This document shows positions 34,125-46,700 of a stretch of DNA of 64,000 nt, in pieces. The translations under genes were made by a program, and so were the position numbers. Under the pieces are notes generated by a model, which saw nothing but the letters and a program-made list of their open reading frames with translations, did no database searches and was not told the DNA's origin. Origin of the DNA: Hanleya hanleyi (lineage: Eukaryota; Mollusca; Polyplacophora; Lepidopleurida; Hanleyidae); contig JAVTVY010025102.1 in the NCBI GenBank assembly GCA_036873755.1, positions 44,330 through 108,329 of the forward strand, given 5' to 3'. Numbering within the stretch: position 1 is the first letter of the stretch; every line of letters begins with the position of its first letter.

Positions 34125-34684
34125 CCTGTTGTGGCCTGGGGGAGGGCCCAAATGGTCCCCCCAAATTATTTTCCTTACCCCTCAACATACGGGGCTGAAA
34201 CTTACCACACTATACCCTTGGGTCAAGCTCTACCAGAAAATGTAAAAAAATCCAAATTGGCCGCTTTGATGACGTCACACAGTGACGTCATTTTCAAAAA
34301 CAGCATTTTTGGTAGATTTTTCAGTCAGATTTTTCGAATTTTATATATATGCAATTTCTCCGGAAAAACTGAACGATAAATTAGTAAATATTAATGTGAA
34401 GTGAAATAAAATAGTTTTTGCCCGTTTTCCATCGCGGAAATGCACAAATTTTGAAGAAATATGACAAAAACATCACTTTTTCTGGGAACCCACGTGGCCG
34501 CCATCTTGAATTTTCCCGTGATCCTCTGCTAGGGAGTTATGCAAAAAGGCTCAAAATGATTCCAATATGATAAACTATAAAGTCACCGAGTTTCAGGTCT
34601 CCATTTTTTGTCGTTCCGGACATAACGCAGAAAGTTTGGTAGGGGGAGCCATTTCGCCCCCTCCCCCAGACCAGGTAGGGTTAA
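34125..34684 (+). repeat. TTAA-flanked repeat family, nearly full copy
   Basis: It starts with GTGGCCTGGGGGAGGGCCCA and ends CCAGACCAGGTAGGGTTAA, so the 3' terminus and TTAA are kept while the 5' TTAA is lost. The interior matches the 22-kb copy in order, with ACTTACCACACTATACCCTT, paired gacgtca, TTTTTCAGTCAGATTTTTCG and CATCACTTTTTCTGG. Confidence 0.75.
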
Positions 34685-35395
34685 CCTAGTTTTGCTTTTT
34701 TAATGGGTTAAAATGGGTAATGTGCATATTTCCGTTACTATGCAACCGAGACTTTTTATATTTCGCTACACACTAGTCCTGGCATCCCTCTGTTGAAAAA
34801 TATCCCCGACAGTTACCGAATTGACACACTGATCTAGAAATGTTTCTAGAAATGTTCGACCCTCGATTTCGAGGTCATTTTCGAGATCAAGGTCAGTCCT
34901 GTCGTCGAAATCGTGATCAGTGACCTCGGTAATACTTTAGAGCGAAGTTTGGATCAAACACTCGAAACTTCTGTTTCGACACAAAATTTCACCTCATGAT
35001 TGATTTTATTTTCTCCGATTGACCTCAAACTTCGTCGTAAATTCATGTAGGTCATACTTTGATTAGTTGATATATCAAAGATTTAGTCATACATCATTTG
35101 TGATATATTTTTTCCTCAACTATTTACTGGTTCCCAGTTGTGACAATAGGCGTCAACATGCTCGCTACCATTTTTTTGAGTGAAAGATTCGCCTGCGACC
35201 CGAAAACCACGAATGACACAATCGAAAACCGCCGTTTGGAAGTCGTCCAGATAACTGGAGAATTTAAGAGCAAATTTGGCCATGAATTTATTTGTGTGTA
35301 ATAATATAATTGTATTCCTGTGTCAGTTGTATTTTGGATGATTAGACAGATTTTAACGCACTCAACGCACTTAGACAGGTTAATTTGAATAATTA
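34685..35395. other. unassigned sequence
   Basis: From about 34,855 to 34,930 GATTTCGAGGTCA-like words recur. No gene was recognised. Confidence 0.4.
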
Positions 35396-35580
35396 TCTAA
35401 GGTGGGACCGCTTCTCTCTTGCAGAAAACAAGCCTATGTTTATGTATACTATGATTGTCTTTTTGAATTTGGTGCTAATACTGTTATATGGAATATGGAA
35501 TAGGTCTTTGGATTATGGACGCGGATATTCTCTAATGGACGACGCCTGGATTATGAATGACGGACTAGACGCTTGTAATT
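35396..35580 (+). mobile_element. retroelement 3' fragment, copy C
   Basis: Only the last ~185 bases of the element are present, from GACCGCTTCTCTCTTGCAG to GACTAGACGCTTGTAATT, with the same 3' end as copies A and B. Strong 5' truncation. Confidence 0.75.
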
Positions 35581-36165
35581 GCATGTTGTTTTGGAAGTCC
35601 TGCTTGGCTGATTTAGATTACAGAGATATTGACAGCTTATAAACAGGGGTTATATTGAATGACATATTGATACATTTGGAATTTTCAGTTTTGCTTGTCT
35701 ATAGCATTTCAAACGTTGGTTTGTTTGCTTTGTGAGAGTTGTTTTTCAAATCCTTCGAAGGAACATGTGCCTATCTCGGCAACGTCACCTGGTGGTAGTG
35801 ATCTGATGTTCAATACTCTGCCTCAGGCCTGTACAACTTGTGAGTTTGATTTTTCTCACACATGAATTGACTCTGCCGTCGCGCAAATTAGTTTAACGTT
35901 TTTCTGTGAACGTGATAAACCTTTAATTTTCCGGTGGAGGGATGTGTGGAATATGATGTGATATTAAAGAGACGTTTCAAGATATTCATCTATTTTACAC
36001 TTACCCGACCGTTTTGGATTCTTATTGTCTGTTTTGAAGTTAGCGCGGATTCTTGGATGTATGGTATTTTGCAGATTTGTTTTTCTTCGTTTATTCTTTT
36101 GCCATTGTTAGTAGGCTAGTATAGAAAAGCTAAATTCATTAGTAAAAATGAGACTGAATCTTCGG
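35581..36165. other. unassigned sequence
   Basis: Nothing recognised. Confidence 0.4.
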
Positions 36166-36255
36166 TCATTTCCGATCGTCTCCGGCAATCTCCTGGAATC
36201 TTCGGGAATGTCTGGTCATCTCCGGTGATGTTCTGGAAGTGATGGGTATAAATAC
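36166..36255 (+). promoter_or_regulatory. candidate promoter of the zinc-finger/polymerase gene
   Basis: A TATAAATA box at 36,247-36,254 is preceded by five or six short imperfect repeats of the type TCTCCGG/TCTTCGG ending near 36,230. The palindrome genes have the same arrangement (short motif cluster, then TATA box) but with a different motif. A start site about 30 bases downstream is inferred. Confidence 0.5.
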
Positions 36256-36699
36256 GGGGTGGACAAAAGATGATGTATCAAGCCCCTTTTCTATGTATAG
36301 ATCATAATATCGCCGCCGGCAATTACTTGGCGCAGAGCTAGATAATTTTCCATAAAAGGAGAGAAAACCGTATTTACTTTCTGGAAGTTCAGGTGAAGCC
36401 CTGTTACGCAGCATAACGAATCCACACGACACACAGTATACGGCCGTCAGTGGTGCTCACCAGTGAAGATTGAAAAGGCCTACGACGATCAACCTTGTGC
36501 TCCACAATTACTCAGCACGCAGTGTTATTCACCGAACACTGCGCAAAGACCTCAGCAATTCCGGGACAGTGAAAGATACGTCGGAATTTCTCGGAAGCTG
36601 ACAATTACCTTACCAACTACATCGAAAATCAGTGAACAATGCCTCGCCAATCAGTGCACACTACCTCATTAATCCTCGGCCAGTGAACCTCGGATGTCG

Positions 36700-39600
36700 C
36701 GACATTAGCTGCTTCACGATGGTTGACGCCTATCGTTCCAAATTATTTACAAACATGAACGATTTACGACGCCACGTGTCCTCCATTCACAACAACGAGT
36801 ATACCTCTACCAGCTGTGGGAAGTATTCAATCGCCTGGTAAATCTACGGTGTCACGGACGGACAGTCCATGGGGCACCCAAGCATCCATGTGAGGGGTGT
36901 GGCCGTCGTTTCAAATTGCCCATTCAAGTAAGACGTCATCAACGGACCATCCATGGACGCGCACAGCCCTATCCTCCTTGCTGACGACCGTTTCATAGAG
37001 GATCCGGTGGATATTCTTTCTGATGTGCCGGATACCAGTGGAGTGAATGACACCTACCGAAGCCATTGGTCCCACGACCGCTATGAGTTTCGGTTGGAGG
37101 ACCTCGCCTTTCTGCCCAGACACGCGGAAGTAATCTCTAGCGACCAAACTACGGCCCTCAAGTCGAATCTGGCGTTCGGTTATGTGCTGCGGCATATGGA
37201 AACCAACCAAGTCCGATACTTTTACCCCAGCACAAACATTTGGGTATTTGACCAGTCATTCACAGTCATCAATCGTACATCCGTAGAGACGGTGCTGGCT
37301 GAAGTGGGCCAGTTGGATCCCTTGAAATGGGCGCAGCACCAACGCCCCAAACACTCAGTGAATGGTGTAACGGGTCACCAATGCCACCTTCTTCGTCACC
37401 AAACTGACCGATCATCCCATCGGTGCCGTCATCCATCTCCCAGACTGGCCCAAATACAGAGAAGGCATACATGCATTAGTGGGTTGGAACGATGGCCCTT
37501 ACACCCACCGGAAAGGTTTATTCCGCTGTCTCGCCATCCACCTGGACAAACTTCCACACACAGATTGTGATATTGTGGCTAACCGGTATTGGGAGCTGTA
37601 ATTACAAGATCAGGAGATGGAAGCCCAGCACTTCCGTGGCGTGCCGTTAAGTAAACTCGAAGCCATCGAAACACTCTTCAAAGTGAACATCTTCGTGTAC
37701 AATATCCGGTGTGACGTCGACGACGATGATCCTCGCTTCGTGGCTCACCTGATCCATCGATCCCCGGAGAAGTATGACATCACCCTTAGACTCAACCTGT
37801 ACCAAGAAGGGACACTCGGGCATTTATCTTATATCACCAACATAAATACTAATGCCCAATCCTACAGCTGCCAGCAAATCCACCGGGTGTTCAAAGAATC
37901 TTCCAAGTTACACAGCCACGAGAAGATCTGTGACAACACCATCAAACGAAAGTACCCGTGTGGTGACAATACACCCACCATTTTTTAGGAGTTGGCCGAT
38001 GAAGGGATTGATGTTACCCCTGCAGAACGCTATTTCCCATATCGGACAGTATATGACTTTGAATCCATCCTTGAACCCATGGAGGCGGCGACCGCTAAAA
38101 CGCAATGGACGCGACGTCATATCCCACTGAGTGTGAGTGTCCACACCAAGGTTCATGGCTACGACGCGGCTCCCGTCTGTTTGGTCTCTATTGGCGATCC
38201 CCGTGATCTCATCGCCCGGTGTTGAGCTACGTGGAAACCCTCAGTCTACCCAGTGTCACGCACCCGATGATAACCTTCACCCCGGTCCGGGATAAACTGG
38301 GTGCACGTATTCCAACATCGACAGTGACGCTGAGGACGAAGAGGATGAGGAAGTTCCCGTCAAATCCCAGAAGCCGTACGCCCAGAAACTCAAGCTGCGC
38401 TCACTGAAACACTTAAGTCAACTGCCTGTGATCGGATTCAACTCGCGACGTTACGATCTCAATCTCATCAAGGTCTTTCTGTACCCTTACCTCGCCAATG
38501 CCGGTAGACCAACGACCACGTAGCCCTCGTCACCACAACGCTCCGGTTCTTATGTGTTCAAAATTACCTGGCTCCCAACTACAGTTACGACCAGTGGGTC
38601 AAAACCTGCGACTGTACACAAACCAAAGGCCATTTTCCGTATAGCTACATGACCAACGCAACTCCCACCCTAGCCGCCTTCCACAATAACATGAAAAAGG
38701 AAGCGTTGCCGAGACAACTTACACTAAATTCCGGCAAGTATAGATCCGTGAAGGCATGCAGACTGCCCGAGATTATCTGGTGTGGTGTAACAAGTTGAAT
38801 GTCGTGCCTTTCCTCGAAGCGACCGAGAAGGTGTTCCGATTCTATCAGGGTATGCAGGGCCTGATCTAGACTTTTAGTTTGGGCACCCTTACCTGGCGCA
38901 GAGTGTGATAAGTTATAGTGAAATAGGCCGCGATGTGGGACTGTCGAAGCCCATGGAAGCTGTGGGAGTATTGAATGGTCTAAATACAGCCTGATAACTT
39001 AATATTTGGCAATAGTAATTGCATTAATATAGGTTTCAGCCTGTTCAGAGGGAATTTGCTTACAAAAATATATATTTTTTTTTTTTTCTTTTTTTTTTTT
39101 TTCTTTCTCATTTGGGCGCCCAAATTCATGGCGCCCAAACCCGTTATAACGGGTTCAAAAACGGCCTGGATCAGGCCCTGGTATGGGAGTGGATATGTTT
39201 AATGAGAGTGTCAGCCAACCCGGAATCACGCTGAGGTATCTGTTTCACGATCCGCCCACGTTCTTCTCCCTCACTGACCAAAAGGATGCCGACATGCACC
39301 GCTGACATGAACAAGGTCTGACACACATTCGAGGAGAAAAACTGTGCGATAAGATCATCGGATTTGACGCTAACGCCCTGTACCTATCCTGTATGGCGAA
39401 ACCGATGCCGGCGAGACAATACTGGTGGCTCATCGAAGATGATCATTTCAAGGCACAACGGTCTCGTATCCGTTTGGCTCAATACTGGCTCGATTGGGTC
39501 GGGTACTCCCTCGTCATAACCATCTGCCATCGAGCCAACAGCACCGAGAGGCGAATCGGAGATCGACGCCTTCCCGTAGACGGCTTTGCCCTCATCAATC

Positions 39601-39914
39601 AACTATTGACCGTCTTTCAATTTCATGGATGCTTTTGCCACGGACACGAGTGTAACCTCACGATCGACACCCACGGCCACCAACGTTGCAATGAGCGACG
39701 AGGACTCAGCCCCCAACCCCGAGAGAAGGCACAGCAGAACTTAGACTACATCTTAGATTTGGGGTACGATTACCACGAGGTGTGGGAGTGTGAGTTTCAT
39801 GCCATGAAAGACCCCGGGTTGCGACAGTTTATCGCCCACAAGCGGCCATTGGATCACCTTTGGATCCGGACCACCCCCCGCCCCCCATCTTCACGATGCC
39901 GTTTAATTAAATAG
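36700..39914 (+). pseudogene. C2H2 zinc-finger / family-B DNA polymerase protein, frameshifted and truncated
   Basis: Read across frames, the order is as follows. A zinc-finger relic (DLRRHVSSIHN at 36,760) and a complete C2H2 finger (CEGCGRRFKLPIQVRRHQRTIH, 36,885-36,950). A conserved pre-exonuclease region (LKSNLAFGYVLRHMETNQVR, ~37,150; LEAIETLFKVNIFVYN, ~37,660). Exonuclease motif I (VYDFESIL, ~38,050) and motif II (VIGFNSRRYDLNLIK, ~38,425-38,475). NYLAPNYSYDQWVK with CTQTKGHFPY (~38,565). MFNESVSQPGITLRYLF (~39,200). Polymerase motif A (IIGFDANALYLSCM, ~39,355). An inserted nuclease-like segment, RRLPVDGF with FQFHGCFCHGHEC (~39,560-39,650), resembles a Vsr/PD-(D/E)XK core. Similarity stops at 39,914, before motifs B and C. 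From memory the family is the viral/Polinton-type PolB group found in many invertebrate genomes. Frameshifts, an internal TAG near 38,521 and the 326-bp insertion make it dead. Confidence 0.82.
38855..39180. mobile_element. 326-bp TIR element (MITE) inside the polymerase gene
   Basis: It begins CAGGGCCTGATCTAG and ends CTGGATCAGGCCCTG, a 15-bp inverted pair with one mismatch. GTATG flanks both sides (38,850-38,854 and 39,181-39,185). Joining the flanks restores the polymerase reading (FRFYQG ... VDMFNESV), so it is an insertion. A poly-T/poly-C-interrupted run lies at about 39,073-39,106. GCGCCCAAATTCATGGCGCC and CCCGTTATAACGGG form short hairpins. CAGGG termini recall hAT elements, but the target duplication is 5 bp instead of 8. 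Confidence 0.82.
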
Positions 39915-41061
39915 TAGATGACATTCTGTTTCATCAAGCAGGATTCAGTGCTGGACTTTAAGGGCTGAGTTCCGTGGGTTCTGGAAGTATGTCAGTATTT
40001 ATAAACGCACCTGGCTTTTTGAGAATAAGCAAGTCACATGTGAAGTAATAGTAAACCACCACTTGTTAACGGTAACATCTAGTCGTGATTGGGTAAGTCT
40101 TTAGTTCAAGTGTCTTGTTTGTTTGGCTGTAAGGTTTGTCTCCCTTGAATCACCTGTGTGGTTCATTGTACAACTGGAAAGTACTTTTCGTTTGACATTG
40201 GGTTGTCATTTTGCTGTATGTCAAGGCTGTCAACGAATACACACCAATCTGTTTTAAGCAGAGTCTCGGGTCTTGTATGTGGAATCTTCAGAGGCAACCT
40301 GAAGTCGAATTCTGGAATCGTTATCGCTAAGGTTGTATGCGCAGACCCTTCACGTGAAACTACGTCACAAGCGCCGTATAATTAACTGTCAAAACTCGCA
40401 ATACGAATTGCCAGAATAAGATGACTCGGTTAACGTATGTATGTAGAAGAATGTAGTTGAAACACATCGTAAAATTAGTATATTGAGAATCGTTTCTTGA
40501 GCACGGCCAGGTTAGGGGATGAAGAGGGATGAACAGTCACCCATCGCAAATATGCTAGACTTGCTGGTGTCTTTCGTTCATCTTTCTGAGAAATATCAGG
40601 CAATTGTAAAGGTGCATACCGATTATTTAGAGTATGATGAACCTCAGTCACATTTGGAGTTTGACTGTTCGTACGAAACCCGTAAAGATCTTTTTTCATG
40701 CGAACATCGTGAAGGTCTTATATTACACGGTGTTCACAAGGCCACAAGCCCTGGGGTTGAGCGGAATTAGTCTCAATCTATATATAACGGTTGTTCAAAT
40801 CTCCTACTCGATGATGTCGATCTCTGCACAAACTCGCATATTCGTTGGTTGAATCCAGTATTTGAAATGACCATTTCAGGTCAAATTGTGACAAACGGGT
40901 TTGAAGTAATCAGCCACGGGTGGGAAATATTGTTGTAACCTCTTGCCGTTTACATCACGCTCGCTGACGGCATGCTCACTGACATCACGCTGAACCCCAC
41001 GGATATGAATTAAGCACATTGAGTGGGCAAGAATTTGCCTATTCTTTTGGCTGTGGACATT
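39915..41061. other. unassigned sequence
   Basis: An 83-codon frame at 40,519-40,770 (MKRDEQSPIANMLDLLVSFV...) has a protein-like composition and continues weakly past its stop, but no family was recognised. Just before its stop, AGCCCTGGGGTTGAGCGGAATTAG resembles, in inverse, the region after the RT of copies A and B (CTAATTCCGCTTAACCCGG at 28,693). Confidence 0.35.
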
Positions 41062-41225
41062 ACCAAAATTTTATTAAAATGACGTCACTGTGACGTCATC
41101 ATAGCAGCCATCTTAGACTTGTTTTAGTTTTAAGAGTTCAACCCAAGACTATAGTGTGGTAAGTTTCAGGCCCCCAGCTCAAGGGTTAAGAAAATATTTA
41201 GATATTTAGGGGGGCTGGACAGGAT
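41062..41225 (-). repeat. TTAA-flanked repeat family, 5' part, inverted
   Basis: The minus strand reads the family's first half: CTTAACCCTTGAGCTGGGGG (near 41,175-41,194), AAACTTACCACACTATAG and TGACGTCACAGTGACGTCAT. Both ends are truncated. Confidence 0.7.
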
Positions 41226-41385
41226 CCAAATCGCCGCTTGGTCGCATAGCCTCGTTGAGTGAACCGCTTGGTGTATAACCTCGTTGAAGCGTTGTCTGCA
41301 ATGACACTTTGTGCTGTTGATTGGTCAACTAAAAATAATATTTTTCAATTATTCAACCAAAGGTTCCCTACTTCACGCATTACAT

Positions 41386-42481
41386 CAAGGGCGGATCTAC
41401 GAAGTCAGGGGATTCCACGTAGAAATAATGTCTTGAAATGATATGTAAATTAAATGAATGTGGATTATGTAATTAGAGTATCTATATGTGTATTAAACAG
41501 ACCATCATCTATTCATGTAGTTTGTGAGTGTACTATTTAAGTTGGAGTTTCAATATGTACCTAAAATCAGATATTATCGCCACGAGCGCACCACGTGTAG
41601 TGGTGTGTTATAGGCCTGTTTTGTTTGTGATTCTTCAATATCGATGCGTGTTTATGCGAAACAAATGTGAAATAGAACAATAAATCTACCTACATTGTGT
41701 TCAGATTTATTTCCGGGAAAACGAGTAAAACGCATCTCCCGCAACCTGGAACCCCGGAGCTTCCGGGGCCAAGGCGGCCCCTGGACCCTCGCCTGTCAGA
41801 CTGTGAGGATCGCTTATTTTAGCTTTGTGTAAATGAATCGGTATCATATTGGTTCTAATGTTCCATGATGTAAAAGTCATCGTTTTTTATCCGTTAAATA
41901 TAACTAGAAAGTCAAATAGATTCAGGCATGAAGTATGATTTTTTCAATATCGATGCGTGCTTATAAATGAGAAACAAACGTGAAAATAGAACCATAAATC
42001 TGCATACATTATGTTCGAATTTATTTCCTGGAAAATGCTTAGAACGCATCTCCGGAGATCTATGAATTCGGAGCTTCCGGGGCCTAGGCGGCCCCTGGAC
42101 CCTCGCCTGTTGGGCTATGAGGATTTCCTTGTTTTATCTTTTTGTGAATGAACCGTATCGGTAGACATCTTGGTTTCCCTTCCATGAACTAAATGCCATC
42201 GTTTTGTATGTTTTAAATATAACTAAACAGTCAAATGGATGCAGGCATGAGGTGCGATATTTTCAATATCGATGCGCGTGCTTATAATTGCGGGGAAATC
42301 GTGAAAATAGAACCATAAATCTGCATACATTATGATCACTTTTATTTGCGGGAAAACGCTCAGAACGCATCTCCGGCGATCTCGGACTCCGGAGCTTCGG
42401 GGCCTAGGCGGCCCCTGGACCCTCGCCTGTTGAGCTGTGATAGTCGACCCCCCCTATGAATTTTGGCTGAATCCGCCCTTG
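41386..42481. mobile_element. 1,096-bp TIR element with three internal tandem units
   Basis: It starts CAAGGGCGGATCTACG and ends GGCTGAATCCGCCCTTG, giving an 11-bp perfect inverted terminus CAAGGGCGGAT. TACAT flanks both ends (41,381-41,385 and 42,482-42,486). Inside, a unit of about 310 bases occurs three times. Its landmark TTCAATATCGATGCG lies near 41,635, 41,943 and 42,262, and a GGCGGCCCCTGGACCCTCGC block lies near 41,772, 42,088 and 42,408. There is no transposase. The 5-bp target duplication matches the MITE at 38,855. Confidence 0.82.
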
Positions 42482-42486
42482 TACAT

Positions 42487-45037
42487 ATATGGATATGTTG
42501 GCTTGTAGCCTTACATTCGTTCCTTCATTCAATGAATGGTTGATCTGAATGCGTGACTCAAAGGAATAGTTGCGATAAAGATAGATTTTCGTATGGGAGG
42601 TTTAATTAATTAGAGAACTGCATTTCTGTACTTCTGTTCAGAACACCAACTTGGTTCAAGAGATGTTTTGCTGAAATTGAGAAAACTGCGAAATTCACCC
42701 CAAAAGTAACGAAAACTTACACATGCCCACTTTTGCATCTTATCTACAATGGCATTATAGATATTTTCCGACTAATTTTTCTTATGAAGCTACATTTTTC
42801 CTACAATATACTCAAAAGTTGATGTTATGGTACAGAATAAAGAAAACGTAGCCTCCTAATGCAATTCCCCATAGTCTCCATCTTCTCACAACTAGTTCTT
42901 TGAGTCCCGAATTTAGGGTTAGGGCCCAAACACTCTCATAAAAAGGAGAAACGAATGTAATGTTTCAAGTCAACTATGCAAGGCAGATTTGGTAGACCAA
43001 ACATGACAGCAATTTAGTAAACATCTCAGTGCGAACCGTGGTGAAAGGTTTTAACGTATTTACTCAGTCTACCTTAGTCATTTCCTTGTGCCCTGAAGGT
43101 ACAGAACGGACCTTCGCCAATATACCATCATAAAACCGAGCTGGAAGACCCCAGTATGCATTGTATAGTTATTCCCAAACTAACGATTTCCTGTCCATAT
43201 TTATATTTATATATGTGGAAGGACGAAAATATCTTCGAATATTGCAAGGATAGCAAATGATGTATTGGCAAAAAGAGAATCAACATCCTTTCACGTTACA
43301 TGACTGATGGCTTGTGAATAAACGTACCGGCCTAGCCATCGCATGTCATGTGTACGTGATTGTAACTCGGTGATTATACGGTAGATAGTCCCCGGTGACT
43401 CGTGCCAATTATAGAGAAGAAGTCTGAGGTCTAATGAAGCCCAAGCAGTATATAGTGATCGACCATAAATCTGGAAATAACGGCGCTCTAAGTAATTGAG
43501 CTTGATTGTGAGGAATAATTGGGACCAAACTATTATTACTGAATGACACAGAGAGTCCTAATTCATTCCAGGGAAATGCCGGTCTTGGCCAGCGGGTAAA
43601 TCACCCTTTGTCCCATCCACCGCTCTCAAGATTCTATAACTTCAGCCTGACTCTATTTTCTCAAGATCTCACGAACAACTCACGTCAACACTGCCATGCT
43701 ATCTTCTCTTCCCGAAATTACGTAATACGTTCTGGGGCGATCCTACTCCGTGTACCGCTTTCCCCAGTCCCCAGATGGTCCGATAAGGCGTGTATTGACA
43801 GACACATCCCATACTGACTCAATGGAAAATTATGTTAGAAACTGTGTGGTTTGATGAAGTGTTTTCCCAATTTCGCTCACGTTGCGCAATCATATACTAC
43901 TATGGCATCAGTTTTGAAGAGGACGAGGATATTCCCTATATATATAACCCATGCAGAGTAGAACATTATAAAACCACGGGAAGAGTCATTGGCAGCCCTT
44001 ACAACTAACACTAATAAACTTCCTGCAAAGCAGCCTTTGGATTAGATACGGAAATAAAACACCTGTTCCTTCCTCTCCAGTATGATAGAGACGGACATAG
44101 CCAATGCATGCGAGAGGAGAGCATGCGTTAGATTTCTCCTTTGAAGAAACATAATCTGCTTAATACTAAGAACTTATGGGCTGAACGGTGTTTAATGCTT
44201 TTGGGATCTCCGGATATTTACGACTTTTAATTTGCTGGCAATACCACAGAACAGAGATAAGTACCAATGGGTGAGAGAATTACGTCAAATAAAGATGAGA
44301 TCTAGTTTTAGTTTCGATTATAGACATAGATTTAACTTCTCGTGAGCCGTCGTCACCCAAATAGAATTACGTGAGCCAATGATCGAAATATATTTTGGGC
44401 ATGATGGTACCAAAATCCCAAGCAGACCAAGAATAACAAGTTCAGATCTTGGTAAACGGTGGTGGAGATGTGTATGTGTGTGTGCCTACTAGTAAGAAGG
44501 AAATGATGGATGGGGCGCGGGGTGTAGAGAAATACATAGTTTGCCGACTGACAAATTTTGACCCATCTTACCAAGCTAAGGGAATATTAACATTTCATCA
44601 AATTAATACGAACAAAAGTATCTACGTTTGATCTTATCATGCGTTCGGATGATGCAGTTGATCATATAGGCATGTTTACACCACTGTAAGCTAAATGTCA
44701 TAATTTAAAAGCGGGGTTTGCTTCTCAAATATAAGTCGTTTTTGGGTATCGACAGTTAGGATACTTGTTCTTGAACTCACATGTTATTACGGTAACACAG
44801 GTATACAACTGATGAAATTGAGAGAAAATTACTGATGAAAGAACTCGTTCTTGGGAATACAACGCTTTTTATTAGAAGTACGTTATTTCACGGTTGCAAA
44901 GTTGTACTCGTTTGAATATTTGTTCACTAAATTCAAGATTGCGGCCGAACCACGTGACCTGGAATCCTCGTTTTGGCATATTATTAATCCGATTGCTACA
45001 TAGTATGTATTTTAATTAATTGAATTGGGGTCGGTGT
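42487..45037. other. unassigned sequence
   Basis: No gene or repeat was recognised in about 2.5 kb. Short open frames at 43,608 and 44,449 lack support. This is the longest plain stretch in the window. Confidence 0.45.

Positions 45038-45068
<31 letters not shown>
45038..45068 (+). repeat. 31-bp G homopolymer
   Basis: An uninterrupted run of G. It could form a G-quadruplex and its exact length is prone to sequencing error. Confidence 0.85.
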
Positions 45069-45069
<1 letters not shown>

Positions 45070-46700
45070 GACGTACGGAAGCAGAACAGATATGCCCACC
45101 ATCGAACAAACTCGTCGGATTTTTAAGTAACGCATTTCGATGGTGTAAACGTCTATATGCATATATACTTATGCTATTTAGCTGTATGCACGTTAGTTTA
45201 CATGGCGATGAAGAACGAACGGGTCGCAATGTCGACACTTGACCGATTCGCCTGAATGGGTCCCAAAAGGGCACATTGGGTGTAAATATAAATTTTGCTC
45301 ACGTGGACCAAAATTTCACATCAGATAATGTAGGAGGTGTATATTAACGAGTAGTGATCAGTTTTGCTGCTAATCGACCGATTTAAAGAAAAAAAATTCC
45401 AAAGAGGTATGTCATAATTTCCCAACAGAAGTTGTTCGAGAAAGAAATATGGATGCCGGAGTCGGAAATTGCACTGATTTGCCTGAACGGACCCCAAAAA
45501 GGGCCACTGTAACCGATGCACTTGGAATCCATTATTGCCGCTGGCGGCTATATTTATTTATTTTTCTTTCCGCCATAATCTTGTTACCATACCACTGTTC
45601 CGATGAAAGCGAAACCATGGTGATTAGGCTCTATGTAATGCAATGCATATCGTACGGTGAAGCCGATTGGACAAACACCCGCGGCCATCTTGTATTATGC
45701 TAAAACTTTCAAAGATCTTTTTCTCTGAAACCGCTAAACCGATCGACGTGATACTTGGCATATATGATCGAAATTTCGGGATCTCTCACAGTTCCTCATA
45801 TGAAGTTGATCCCTAAAAAAATATGAGCGCCAGTGACCAAACAAAATCGTTGGATTTTCAAGTAGTGAATTTTGATGGCAAATACGGGTATATATATGGT
45901 ATTCGGCATGAAGATGGAGAATGAACGCCTTCCAAAGCTGCGAATTGCACCGATTTAACCGAAAGAGCCCGAGAAAAAGGGCGCGTCTGATGCGAATTTA
46001 AAAATTATCCAAAATAAGTCAAATTATGGTTGTTTATTATATTTAAATCTTCTATCTTCCATTTTGCTATTGATCGAACGGTTTGGCGACCATATTGGTT
46101 TGACCCAGTTTTCGAAAAGGAAAACCGTTTCATGATCTTCTCCGCTGCAACCACTGATCAATGCGAAAATTAGCAGACATGAACGGTGTGCGACGTTCTC
46201 TGAAAATTCCTCTTTGAAAGTTTATTCATGGATACCCACAACCTACCGGCGGTTGGATTTTTGACATTTTCAACCACCTGATAAAAGCAGACTTTATGGC
46301 GAGAGAAAATCCTTTGAAGTTTACATTTACCACGCACGATGCCTAGACATGATGCCTTAATTGGATAGGGTTTCTCTGTTCTGTTGACGCCCAACTGGCC
46401 ACCTGATTAGCTAACAGTTGTAGTTTCAAATTCACACGAGATTTATATACCGTTGACATCAGATATAATGATGCGTGATATTATGTCTGAGTTTACTGGG
46501 ATTGGTACCGTAACAGATTTGATGACGAAAACGACTATGTATTTCATTCAACAAGATGAAGAAGAACAAGCGGGCCCCAAAGTCAGGAATTGCACCGGTG
46601 TGCCCGAACGGGCCCCCAAATGACCACTACATGTATAACTGGTATACACTTGGAAATAATTTTTGCCGCTCGCGGTTATATTTCAAATTTCTGCGTTTTA
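45069..46700 (+). repeat. degenerate ~450-bp repeats
   Basis: Related blocks recur near 45,095-45,280, 45,440-45,560, 45,835-46,000 and 46,560-46,690. They share CGTCGGATTTTTAAGTAACG-type, GGCGATGAAGAACGAACG-type and GAATTGCACCGATTTxxCCGAA-type segments. Two blocks add CACTTGGAATxxATTxTTGC followed by CGCTxGCGG. All are strongly diverged. Confidence 0.6.
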
